From positions 83,192,884 to 83,256,883 of the forward strand of contig CM043944.1 in NCBI GenBank assembly GCA_014529385.2: a stretch of 64,000 nt of DNA, in the 5' to 3' direction. The notes beneath the pieces are model-generated. The model was not told where the DNA came from and did no database searches. It saw only the letters and a program-made list of their open reading frames with translations. The position numbers and the translations under genes were made by a program. The DNA comes from Adiantum capillus-veneris (Eukaryota > Streptophyta > Polypodiopsida > Polypodiales > Pteridaceae). This document shows, piece after piece, positions 34,916-46,885 of the stretch; positions within the stretch are counted from its first letter, which is position 1, and each line of letters begins with the position of its first letter.

Positions 34916-35790
34916 TATATGCTCACACACACACTAAGTGCACACACACACACACTCCTATACACACACATACCTTGGGGAGGTCCTGTCGGCAAACATA
35001 GCCTTTGGAAGAAGAGCTAAGGAGGAAAGTGCTACCTGTTTCTCGTCTCGAGGAGTCCATTGCATCAAATTTTCGAGAGGAATTCACCCTAATCTCGGTA
35101 ATATCCAATTTAATTCATGCTTGTTGCAATTCTCTCCAATATTCTCTTAATCCTTCATCTATTGTGCATAACCCTAGCTAAATTACTCAATGGATACTCT
35201 CTAATTCTCCGTATCATTCATCTATTGCATAAATCTTAATCTAATTAGTAATTATGCAAGCAGTTAGTCTCTCTTAATCATAGATTAATGCATGATTAAG
35301 GAATCAATTGCTAGTCACCATTGTAATTAAGAACAAGTCGACATTGAGGTAGAGAGGGTCAACTGCTTTCTATTGCCACACAATGTTTACACAACTAAAT
35401 TAGAATTAATTAGCTCATAGATTAGGATGTAATTAGTGAAATTAATCCATCATTAATCACTAGGAAGGGAGAAACCCTCTCACCTATGCATACGGTAAAT
35501 CTGCAAACCTCTACTTGCATTAGGAAGTGACTAAGCATGCCGAATTCATCTCTAGTAAATAGATTGAGAAGAAACCTGAAATTCTTAACTATCTAGGCCA
35601 AATAATTAGCCTTAGGGCCTATTCCCATAGAACAAGTATGGTGCTATCGAGATTCTCTATGTATTGAAGTAAGTCTAATCTCTCGTACAAGGAGATTTGC
35701 TTATTGAAACTAATCCGTCATCATGGTTGTATGTTACTCTCGAATGTTAGCTCTCTTTTTCCAAGTTGTCAATTAAGTAGTGAGTATAAA

Positions 35791-35912
35791 ATGGCCCCGG
35801 TAAAGAGAACTCGTTTTTGGCGGGGACAAGCAACACAAATGGGAAAGGGAAAGCTCCCATGGTCGACCAAGTACCGGCCAACTCACGGAGCAATGATGAG
35901 GAAATTGAGGAG
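35791..35912 (+). pseudogene. gag start exon inside G4 3' LTR
   Basis: ATG at 35791 starts MAPVKRTR. After a short T-run frame disturbance, a second frame continues TSNTNGKGKAPMVDQVPANS and then SRSNDEEIEE up to a splice donor GAG|GTAGGT at 35912. The composition is typical of a gypsy gag N-terminus. In the 5' LTR 77 bp of this exon are missing. Splicing from this donor would remove the rest of the LTR and the PBS. No acceptor can be checked because the gag body is deleted. Confidence 0.5.
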
Positions 35913-36977
35913 GTAGGTCACATTTTAATTCAAGTTTGTCTAATTTAACATTGCATACGATAAGTTAGGAAAAAACATATCCCTAAACATGTTCGAGAAG
36001 TCCAACGGAAAACTCGGTATTTGAATTGAAATGTATATTAAATTCTAAGTAGGAAAGAATGGTTGTTGGATATACTGTTTGAGATAGGAAAGAATGTCAG
36101 CTAGGTAAAATTCAGCTCGGCCTCTTCATTTCTATTTCCAATGTTGAAACTAGTCCTGATCTCCCTACTGATCACAGGGGGCGGCTCGTGATGATTTCGC
36201 AGTAGCTAGAGTTACTAGCTTAGGGCCTATATCCACGACTTGCGTTCTTTGCGGTGGATACCTACGTCTTGCGTTCTATGCGGTGACAATGTCCATGTCG
36301 TGCGTTTTACGCGGTGGACATAACTAGTTGTATAAGAAGCTAGCCAACAACGGGAGGAGTAAACTCTCGCTGAAGGGGGGATGTTGTACCTCCAGAACAT
36401 TGGGATTTTAATGAATAAGTTTTGAGTAAAATTTTTACTAGAGTTACTGTTGATGCCGCTTTGCAATATTGATTGAAGGGCTCTTGTGAACCGGAACTTA
36501 ATCAATGAACTTATGTGTTGAACAACCATGTGTGGTAGTAATTAGGTAACAAAGGAAGTGTGAATATGGGGTGGAAAGTGGGGGCTTGGCTCCGGTTGCC
36601 AATGCCTATGAGAAGGGTGGTCCCGATTGGTCAGGAACTCTCCGTCCCCATAGTGTTATAAATCGACGATAGTATTACTCATTGCCCCAAGAGCGGTGAA
36701 GCCTCAAGTGTATGTGCCTCTGAAACATGGGGAAAAAGGCACTCGGGACTTCTCTCCTCTTGGAAGGTGGGTCTTAGGATCGCTAGATAAGTTAATCACG
36801 CTGCCCCTGCGGGGTGGAACTAGCTCTGGATACTAGTAGGCTCGAATTCGACTCACTTTGTGATGAGAGATTGCTAGATGAACCATAAATCACTTTGTTT
36901 GCTTCCGTTGTAAATCTAGTGGCCACCAGGTTTACCATCAGATCCGTCATTTGAGACGACGAGGTGGGGACCTCACA

Positions 36978-36982
36978 AAAAC
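36978..36982. other. Target-site duplication AAAAC, right copy (G4 in G2)
   Basis: Matches 13708-13712; G2 sequence resumes after it. Confidence 0.92.
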
Positions 36983-37029
36983 ATGTACATTTGGTTACTC
37001 TAATGTAGCATTGTAAGCATTGACAAAGT

Positions 37030-40000
37030 TCATACTATCCCTATGCTGGATTCCTTGCATCCATCTAGCATCTTCAAAGGATAATTTTTGAACTTAATAA
37101 GATACCATCGAATAATCTTACCATGTCGTAGTACCTTGTCTTCATGCCGAAGGATAGCTTCGGGTTGTAGTACCTCTTCTTGATCTTCGATTTCGGGAGG
37201 GTCTTCAATAATTGGTTCATTTGGAGGCTCTCCTTTGTAGGGCTTGAGTAGGCTCACATGAAAAGCGTTGTGTATGAGCCAATGGTTAGGTAACTTGAGT
37301 TGATAAGCTACCTCATTGATTGGATTCAAAATTTAAAAAGGACCATAGTATCTTTTTGCTAGTTTAGCATAATACTTTTGATGGCCCGTAGGATTTTTGC
37401 CCATCGTTTGCCTCAATCGAGCCTTAGGAAACTTAAGTAAGACCCAATCATTTTCTTTGAACGTTAAGGCCCTTCTGTGCTTGTCAGCAGCAGTAGCTTT
37501 TTGCCTTAGTTGAGAGATGGATATAGCCTCCTTAAATTTTTGCAAAGATGTTTGCAGGTCATGGCTATCCTCATCGGCAGCGAAGATCTTCCCATGTACT
37601 TTAAGTAGCAAGGGACTTTTAGGTCTTCCTTCTATAATTTCAAAAGGTGCTTTTCCCGTAGAAGTATGGATAGTATTATTATACGCATACTCTACAAGAG
37701 GTAAGTAATTTTCCCATTGTGAGCGTTGATCTACTTCTGTAACATAGGTCTTTAGTAGATCAAGAATCATAAGATTAGCTATCTCATTTTGGCCATCCGT
37801 TTGTGGGTGATAGACCAAAGAGAAATTCAATCTTGTACCTAGATTTTCAAAGAGACCTTTCCAAAAATTACTGGTCATTCTAGGATCTCTATCTGACACG
37901 ATGGATGTTGGCAATCCATGGTGTTTGAAAATCTGTGATATGAAGAGAGTTGCCATTTGGTGTGCCTTAATAGTCTTCTTGACAGGATAAAGTGTGCTTG
38001 CTTGCTAAACCTGTCGACTATTGTCCATATTCTCGTATTCCCATGGATAGATTTTGGTAATCCAAAGATAAAATCCATGGATATACTCTCCCATGGTGAA
38101 TTAGGAATTGGCAATGGCTGGAGTAATCCAAGTTGCTTCCCTCTATCATACTTGGTCTTTTGGCATACTACACATTTTGAAACATACTCTTGTATGTCCA
38201 CTTTCATGATAGGCCAATAAAAGTACGACTCCACTCCTCGAAGAGTAGGTTGAATGCCTCTATACCCCACATAGGGAGGAGCATGGGATTCATACATGAC
38301 TTTCTCACGAAGGGAGTGGGTAACACATAGCCTATTGCCATGGAGAATATAACCATACTGCAAGGTGAATGGTTCCTCTTTCTTCCCCAAAGCAAGGGCT
38401 GACATTATGTCTTTAAAGTCAAGGTTAGTAGCATACTCATCTATCATAGAAGATAAATCATTGTGAGTTGTTATTGACACAGCATTAATTTTTGGTCGTC
38501 TGAAAGTGCATCAGCCACTTGATTGTGCTTACCAACAGTGTGAGCAATGTGGAAATTAAATTGTGAAAGAAAATTTGCCCACCTCATTTGTTTGTCGGAA
38601 AGCTTTGTTTACATCATGAAGTACTTGAGACTTTGATGGTCTGTTCGTAAGATGAATGGAGTCCCCAATAGATAGTGCTTCCATGTGTCTAGGGCATGTA
38701 GAACAGCTAACAACTCTTTCTCATAAATACCTAAGACTTGTTCATCCGTGTTGAGCCTTCGGCTCTCATATGCTATGGCATGCCCTTCTTGAAGCAAGAC
38801 TGCTTCAAGGCAATCACCACAAGCATCACATTGGACCTCAAATGGCTTTGAGAGATCCAGAAGCATAAGGACTGGTTGGGAAATAAGCTTCTCTTTGCGC
38901 TTGTCAAAAGAACTTTTCTCCTTAGCAGTCCATGAATACTTTACATTTTTCTTTGTTAAGTCATGTAATGGTCCTGCTATTTGAGAGAATTTTGCTATAA
39001 AGCGTCTATAGTATGCACACATACCAATAAAGCTTCTTAGCTCATGTAGATTCCTTGGATTAGGCCATGCTTTTATTACCTCCAACTTTGATGGATCCAT
39101 ACGGATACCATCGCGAGAGATAATATGACCTAAGTATTGAATCTCTTGAAGAAAAAATTCGCTTTTCTTTTGATTGAGAAAAAGCTTATTCTCCCTTAAT
39201 GCTTGAAAAAACACTTGAAGATGTTGCTTGTGTTCCTCCAAGGAATTGGAGTAGATGATGATATCGTCAAAGAACACTCTAGTGAATTTGCGGTAGGGTC
39301 TAAAAATTTTCTCCATTAATCGATTGAATGTAGGTGGTGCATTAGTCAAGCCAAAAGGTATGACTAGATATTTATAAAGGCCAAACGTTGTACGAAACAC
39401 GGTCTTTAGGATATCTTCATTCACTATCCTTATTTTATGGTAGCCACTTTTAAGGTCAATCCTACTGAAGTAGGTAGAGCCTTGTAGCTTATCAAATAGA
39501 TCTTCTACCCGAGGTACGAGAAATCTGTTTTTGATAGTGATATGGTTTAGTGCGTGATAGTCCACACACATGCGGTATGTACCATCTTTCTTTTGCACTG
39601 AAAGGACTGGAGAGCAAAAGGGAGAGGAGCTAGGCCTCACCATTCCTTTGTCTACCAATTCTTATACTTGCCTTATGATCTCCTCTTGTTGAGCTTGTGA
39701 AACTCGATGAGGTTTGTTAGGCGGTGAGCTTCCTGATAGGAGCTCAATTCCATAGTCATCATCCCCTTGTTTTGGAGGTAAGTCCATAGGGATATCATCA
39801 ATGAACACATATTGGAATCCTTTTAGAAAGTTAGACAAATCTAACTCTTCTTGATTCCTACCATTCACCTTTGATGAAACATTAAGACCTTTTAGGGATT
39901 CTTTGACAAAAGTCATGTACGCAGAAACTGAGCTTTTCATTGATTTATGAAGGGCAAGAGGATTTACAAGTGGTATAGAACGACCAGACTCATTAGCATC

Positions 40001-41646
40001 TATATACATATTCTTTCCCCTGTAGGTAAAGTAGATTCTCCTTTCAGGGAACTTCATGTTGGCAGCCATGCGGTTGAACCATGGTATCCCTAGGTTAACA
40101 TCCTCATGTTGGAGAAGAGAGATGAAGAAGTCTTCTTTGTCGACATAGCTTTGGACATGAAGCCTCAACTTCCCAATCAAGGGAGTAACGGAGGCTTGTT
40201 GTCCCTTGAAAGCGGCATCGGCCGTTACAGTATCTCCCATCTCAAAAGCTTGAATGCCTAACTTGGTGGCCAACTCCATTGATATGAAGTCGGGAGTAGA
40301 ACCATGGTCAAACAAGATGAAAGCATCATGCTCCCTTACCTTTTCCCAAGCATAGGAGAGAGGTGATCCTTTGCAATGAGTATCCTCTTTTGGAGCTTCG
40401 ATAGTGAAAGCTCTAGAAGTCTCATTGCGAGCATTTCTTTTGGGGCAAGAACGATAGCCATGTCCTTGCTCCCCACACTTAAAACATTTGTGATCCTTGC
40501 GAAAAGTTTCAAGTTCTTCAAGAGAGAGTTTATTTTTACCTTTGTAAACTCCTTTCTCCTTGGACCGATTGTTGTTGTTATTGTTGGAATGGCCGTGGGA
40601 AAAATTTTGGGCATTAATTTTTTCCTTTGCATCAATTTTGCCTTTATTTTCCATGGGTTTGACATTCCATCTAACCCCTTGTTGGAAATTGATGTGTGAA
40701 TCAACCATGGTATGGTGGATTACTTCGCTGATAGAGTCAGGCCGTTGAGAGTTGACATACTCGGCCATCTCTTTAGGTAATCCCACACAGAATTGTTGTT
40801 TTTTCTCAGCAAAGTCTATCTTTTGAAAGACAGTAGCCTTGAGATGTAAATCCCTAAACTTGTCCACATATTTGTGGATAGACTCATGAGAGAGAAGCCT
40901 TAAACTTTGCCATTCGGTGAGCACCTTGTCCTTTGCATCACTTGCAAGGAATTGCTTCATGATGGAAACTCGTAGAGTTTTCCATATCTTTGGTGCTTCA
41001 CCATTGCCTCAAAGGCTAGCCCACCATTGACGAGCCAATTTATGAAAGTGCATACATGGTGTAGCTTGGAGGACTCCGTGAAGCCGTCGTATCCAAAGGC
41101 CGCATCAAATTATTGGATGAAGGCCAATACTTTGTTGGTGGCACCAAAGGTGCCATCATAGGTGAGAAAAGTAATACTCTTTCCTTCCCCTTTGAATTTC
41201 TTAAGCTTTTGGGACCTTCGCCATGCAGGGTAAGTTTTGCAATGTCCTCTCCTCTTGTATTCTCTAGTAGAATAACTACTGCTTTCGTCGAACAAGGAGG
41301 AAGGTGAAGAAGAAGGAGAAGAGGGTGACCTCTTTCTTGCCTTTTTCTTCCTTTGTTTCCTCTCTTCCTTTTTGAAATGACGAGGAGAAGGACTATGGGT
41401 TGACTGTTTCCTCTTGGGAGGAGTTGACGATAGTCTAGACCGCCATCTTCATGGAGCCACATCTTTAGAGGAACTTAGGGATTCATTTCTTTCTCGTTCT
41501 TTCGATTCCTCTCTTATGGGAGAGAGTCTTCTTTTGGGAGTCTCATCAAGAGACCTCATAAACTCTCTCTTCTCTTGGGGAGGAAGGGAAATCCCATAAG
41601 CACGAATTTGTTGGGTAACTTCGGCTTGCAAAGTAGGGTTGCCCAT
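37030..41646 (-). pseudogene. G2 chromovirus gag-pol polyprotein, lightly decayed
   Basis: From 41646 leftwards: gag (FLTYDGTFGATNKVLAFIQQ, KQFLASDAKDKVLTEWQ), a CCHC knuckle (CFKCGEQGHGYRSC, near 40480), protease LFDHGSTPDFIS, RT from 39658 (RMCVDYHALN, VFFDDIIIYS), and RNase H (LDLSKPFEVQCDACGD, TDHQSLKYF). Integrase has GYRGIQPT, CVVCQKTKY, SMDFIFGLP, VSDRDPRMTSNFW and YHPQTDGQNE. The tail has HNAFHVSLLKPY and a worn chromodomain (WYLIKFKNYP). Stops or shifts separate segments near 40960, 39660, 38606, 37900 and 37333. RT, RNase H and integrase catalytic residues are mostly present, but the protease has DHG for DSG. It is the best preserved of the older elements. Confidence 0.92.
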
Positions 41647-42166
41647 AGCTTAATGCAACGTATCAACAAGATAATTGATAAACATGGGGGAATCATCATT
41701 AGCACCTCCATGTGCAAAATCAAAGTTATCAATGTTCATTCTACTCTCTTGGTTATTGTCAACCATGCTAATTAAACTTATGTGTTTACTTAGTGTATGC
41801 TTTGGCAATTCAAAACCTTAGTTGCTACTCCTCTTAGCCTTTGAAATAGGCACTTAAGTATCTACACCCACGGCTCGAATTGGTTAATTATAGAGAGTAG
41901 TGGAGTGAGTCTAACATAGCGAATTTGTCGAGGGATAGCTCCTTTTGGACTTCTTATGGCTCAATAATGGTAAAGCCGTAGGCAAGTCTAAAAAGACTCC
42001 ATTATTAAGTCCAAAGCTCCCAAGGTGTGCACCATATCCCACATAGTGGGCTCAACAAAACCAATAATAGATCCCAGTCCCACTTACCCTAATATAATTA
42101 ACAAAATCAACCATTAATAGGCTACTTAAGGACCTCTCTTCTTAATCAAGAAAAGAGAAACCAAAT
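41647..42166 (-). other. G2 leader
   Basis: About 520 bp between the PBS and the first gag codons, with no coding signal. Confidence 0.6.
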
Positions 42167-42178
42167 GCTCTGATACCA
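42167..42178 (-). other. G2 primer-binding site (tRNA-iMet type)
   Basis: On the minus strand this reads TGGTATCAGAGC, one base from the LTR end at 42180. Confidence 0.93.
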
Positions 42179-42179
42179 A

Positions 42180-43781
42180 TGTAATGGAAATTGCCTATGA
42201 ACTTTGAGAGTAGAGGAAGTAGGAAATTAGGTGAAGCACTTTTGAGAGATTCTTTGTGAGCATGGCGGGTGAACTTATTTGATGGTAGCAACATAAACAT
42301 GGTACTTAGTTAACTTGGCAATGAACAATACTTTTTCAAGAGAGAGAGTTTAGAGAACATGACAATAGTTGAGGACCGGATTCATATGGAGCCGGTCCCC
42401 CCTCCAATAGGCATTTGTATTAGAGTTTCTCCCATCAAGAGAGACTTGGTACAATACAATCTTTGTGTTCCTTGTGACCTACGTGATGCAATGAAGATGG
42501 AAAGCTTCATGCATCACAAGCATAGCATAAACTTAAAGGAAGCATTAACTATCCCAAGCCTCAGTCCCAAGGCCTCAAACACCTTTGAAGGTGAAGAGAG
42601 CTAGCGGGGAATGAGGATAGGGAAGAGAAAGAAGAAACATTCCATAGGAGAAAGAAGTAGTTCCTCACTCATCATTACTCTTCTTGCTAGAATACATAAT
42701 AGCATAGTAATGGAGATGGAGAAGATGGCAAGCTTAAGCATTGAAGCATGACTCTTGGTTGGATTTGCATTCCATAGCCAAGAGTGTTAGTGTAGGCTTT
42801 CACTCTCACAAGCTTGGAGAAGGAGGTGGTGTTACTCAACTTTCACCAAGTGAGAATGGTGTCTCAAATGTGTGTGTGATGGTGTATATCCCCCTAGCAC
42901 CCCCCCCCCCCCCCCCCCCCCCCTCCTTGCTTTGGGCGAGTGGAGACTTTTCCACATGTTGCAGGCTCATTGGACCCCTCTCCCCCTGGCCAATCACATG
43001 TAGCATGCAGTCAAGTACATGGGTAGTCTTTTGACAAGTGTCCTCCTTACCCCTTAGAGAGAGAGAGCTTGAAAATATCTAGATATTTGTTAGGTGGAAG
43101 TAGAAGCTCATTGGACCCCCCTTTAGCCCAATCGATAGCATTCAAGCACACCATGTGGTTAAGCTTAGTGAGAGTCTGACATGTGTCCCATGTGCTCTTT
43201 TAGAATTCCCCTAACTTTGAGATTTTTATGCATAGGAAGTTTCTTGAGCAACTTCCTCATTAAGTGAGTAGGTTCTCTTTTTGACTCAAGCATCTTACCT
43301 CCCATGCATAGGAAGCTTCTCAAGAAACTTCCTCATTAAATGTGACAAGTACCTCAAGTACATTAGTCATCAAGCATGACAAGCACCTTAGGTGGAGTTC
43401 CCACCTCAAGCACAGCCCTAGCTTGCCTAAGTTTAGATCGGGTTCCCACCTCAAGCATAGCCCTAGCTTGCCTAAGGTTAGGTCGGGTTCCCACCTCAAG
43501 CACAGCCCTAGCTTGCTTAAGGTTAAAAGGACTTTTAACACTAACTATTGGAGGACTTTAATGAAGCTAACCCTAAGGTCTTTTAAGCTTCATTAGTTAA
43601 CCTTGCTCTTCGACATACCATCTCTCATTTGGGCCCCTTTACCATTGGCCCCGTGTTGAGATAGATCCATAAGCATATGTCTATATTCTAACCCTTGTTC
43701 CCGTTTATTATCCCATATTAAATGATAGGTTTAATATGAGAAAATCATTTGGGTTGGTTAGATATTAGATATTTAATGACA
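42180..43781 (-). repeat. 5' LTR of G2 (1602 bp)
   Basis: On the plus strand it runs TGTAATGG...TTAATGACA. It contains a run of about 24 C at 42900-42923, which is only 7 C in the other LTR, and three units of the internal tandem repeat at 43398-43523. Confidence 0.94.
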
Positions 43782-43786
43782 ACTTC
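43782..43786. other. Target-site duplication ACTTC, right copy (G2 in G1)
   Basis: Matches 11729-11733; the G1 frame resumes after it. Confidence 0.93.
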
Positions 43787-46700
43787 CCTCATGTCTAATG
43801 GTGTCTCGACTTCTGGACATTCCTTGTCTTTAATTTCAATATCCTGGTTTGTTATTTCTTGGATCTTCTTATGGATCAGGATTTCTCTCTTTGGAGCGTC
43901 TGGAACTTGTGGTTCCATAAGTGTTTGTGTTGCCTAGATACGCTCTTTGCACATCAGTAACCTCTCTTTTTGATACCTCGGATGGGGATACGTCAACCAT
44001 ATATGCTCTTAGGTTTGGTTGGATTGTAATCTGTCTTCAAAACCCTTCAAAATAGCGTCTAGAGGCCCTAAATGCATGTCCACCAACACCGACCCTCTCG
44101 AAGTTATTTCAAATGGTCTTTTTGTGTTTGCTTTTATATTATGGTTTCGCTCCAAATTCAATTGCTCTTTCATTTGTTGTAGTTTGGTTTCTAAGGCTGC
44201 TTTCTCTTTCATTCTTTTGGCTTTTATCTTGCCCCTTTTTGCCTTCCAAGATTTTCTGGGGTTTCTAACAGACAAGATTTCTATTTCAATTTGATAGGAC
44301 TAAGCATTTTTGTCTTCCATGGGCTTATTTCTTTCAACTTCATGAGCTTGTGCTCTGGTCACCGCTTTCATTGGGATGGTTGGTTTTGTTTCTGATCCAC
44401 TTGAGCTAGGTATGATTCCAATTTTGTTTAAGGGAGATTTCCCTTTGTTATCTGGGTTTTTTGGACATTGGGAAACCAAATGGTTAACTGTGCATCCTTC
44501 ACAATATCCAAAGATCTTATGTGCTCTCCCTTGCGTGGACAGATGCTTGCCCAATGATCACCTCCACACTCATAGCAAGGTCCTATAGGTGGTGAAAAAG
44601 CTTGAGGAGCTCCCATAGGTGGTCTTGTTCTAGGAGGATATCCCCTCGGGTGTAGTTTTTGTTTGCTATGCATATTTTCATTGACAAGGTAATGGATTTT
44701 TGTGGGTTGTGTTCTGTAAGATGGTTCGGCCATTTCTTTAGAATCTATCTAGGGGGTTTTCTCTTTTGTTGTATAAACAGTGTTGTTATCCCTCTCTCAT
44801 ATGTGTTGTCACACTCTTTAAACTAAGTGGCCATTGGCATCATTCTTGGATCCATTGGTGCCTCTATTGGTTGCAAAATTCTCACCATAACCCTGTTTTC
44901 TTGTGGTAAGGTAGGTTGTTGTCCCAACACTGGTTGAGGTTTTTCTCCCCCTTGGGCTGCATTATTTTGCCCTATTGGGTATCTTGGAGGTGGTGGCAAC
45001 TATTGTGCTCCCTGAGGCCCATAATGTCTTTTCCTAACATAGTCTTGGTTATAGAAACACTCGTGGGTCTCATGATTGTCCATTTTTTCTCAATAGCACA
45101 CCACTTCAATATACACGGTATATTTGCTTATAGTCTCGTCTGCATGTTGCATCAGTAAGTAGGATGATCTCCTCCACAAGTGTCACATTTTTGTGGGACC
45201 GGTTGTCATAAGTTCAGGTTTGATATGTTACCTTGGTTTGTCCTTCTGATCACTTCCTCAATCATTTTATCAACATTTGGCACAATTGGGCTTTGGCCCC
45301 CCAATTTCAATGTGGATTCACTAGCAGCCAAAGAGGTGCTACTTATCCCTTGGTGAGTGTCCAAAGATACCTCCCCGTATGCCTTGCAGTTGTCAACTAG
45401 GTACAATGCTTCCTTAGTGACTTGCTCAAAGGTAACACATGCCTTCAAGTGCAGATCCTTTTTTAGGGTGTTATTTTGCAGTCCTTCTATGAAAAGAACA
45501 GATAGTCTCTCATCTTGAGGTAGTTCTCGGGCAAGACATCTTTTGATATACTTCTTGAATCAAAGTGAGGCCTTTTTCACCTTTTCCTTCTCCCTTTGCC
45601 TAAATGCATAGATTTGGAAGACAGTATTATGCTTGATTCCTCTCTTTGATAACTCCTCTGTAAATTCTCGTAGAAGTTCTTCTATATTTGGGAAATCTTG
45701 GCTATGTAATGGTTGGAACCAAGTCAAAGCTGTTCCTTCCGAAGTCAATCCAAATCCTTTATACTGAGTATGGAAATCTGTTACTTTGCTTCGTACTCAA
45801 CACTTGTTTGAAGATCAAAGCATGTGCATATGGATCCCCCGACCCACTATACTTCTTTGGTACACCCTTGGCTACTTGAGATGGTCACATGCCTCTTGTC
45901 TTGGCCACCATCCTAACCATTCCTAGTCCTCCTGAGAGAGTCTCTCTTACTTTGTATTCTCTCCTTGGTGCTACACATGGTGTCCTCTCTGTTGCACTTC
46001 ACTTCCCATGTGTGCATTTAGTGAAACTCTAGAGCCCAAGGATCATGGGCCCTGCATTAGAAAATTGTTGTTGATCCACTAGATTTTCCATTCTCGTTTT
46101 TATTGGACTCATATATCCCTTTCTTGTCCTAGTTTGAGACATCAAGGGTCTAACTTGCTCAAGGTTTACATAATATTGATGGAGTGGTCCACCAAAATAT
46201 GTGTAATGTTCTAACTCCTTGAGATCTATAGGCGAGTATTTACTGTCATACTTATCCATCATGACCACTTGAATGTTCCATTATTGTATTTATACAGCCC
46301 CACATAAGAGTTGTCTATATTGACCCATTCTGTCTCGTTTATGCGCATGAGTATAACATTTTGCTTGTCCATCTTGGGTGGCTCATCTACAAATTACTCA
46401 TCCACCTTGTCCTTGGTGCCAGTGAATCCCCATTTGTCCATAATGAAGGGGTTGTGCACAACTAGATACGTCATTTCTTCGTGGTCAAAGTATCTGTTTC
46501 CATCATAGTCTACATCTACAAGGTCTCTGAACTCGCTAGGTTTACTCTCCAACTTAACACAGTAGCGGTCCATACCATCCTTATAGATTTTTGCTTTTAA
46601 CTTGTTCTTGAATTGGAGTTTTAAATGCAATAGCTTGACATTAGTTGCCGGTTGTGAAGGACCTACCCCGCTTGAGGTTCCCTCTTTGAAAATCACCTTG

Positions 46701-46885
46701 TTAATTCCTTTAGCCATTCTAATATAGGATCTTTCTGATGAAGTATCAGATAGACTCTCCTCTACAATGGTCTTTAGTGGATATTGTGGCCCTTGATTCA
46801 CAGTCTCTTCTATTGAATTGTTGCTTACTTGGTCTTTTATGCAGGGGTTTCTATTCAGGTACAATGTTCTAGATTGTAAATACAT
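43787..46885 (-). pseudogene. G1 gypsy gag remnant
   Basis: Segments on the minus strand, in order: an N-terminal part starting at an ATG at 46885 (MYLQSRTLYLNRNPCIKDQ), DKYDSKYSPIDLKELEHYTY near 46250, and a gag core (GTALTWFQPLHSQDFPNIEE, near 45720) resembling the retrotransposon gag fold. A CCHC knuckle (CYECGGDHWASICP) follows near 44570, then a Lys/Glu-rich coiled stretch (ETKLQQMKEQLNLERNH) near 44160. Multiple stops and shifts break the frame. It joins to the protease part at 11733 across the G2 insertion. Confidence 0.8.

Larger units (their letters stand above)
34156..36977 (+). repeat. 3' LTR of G4 (2822 bp), uninterrupted
   Basis: TGTAAGATC...CCTCACA. It includes the TATA box at 34866-34872, a GA run, a CA run and the LTR-encoded gag exon (35791-35912). 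It also holds the empty site for the Mutator-like insertion and the hairpin modules near 36228-36320. It is followed by the AAAAC duplication. Confidence 0.95.

Noticed and set aside
32543-36977. Second solo LTR or tandem duplication to explain the repeat at 32.55-33.49 and 36.04-36.98 kb
   Set aside because: Both pieces, together with 13.71-15.45 kb, fit a single pair of 2.8-kb LTRs with TSD, PBS and polypurine tract once the transposon is removed.
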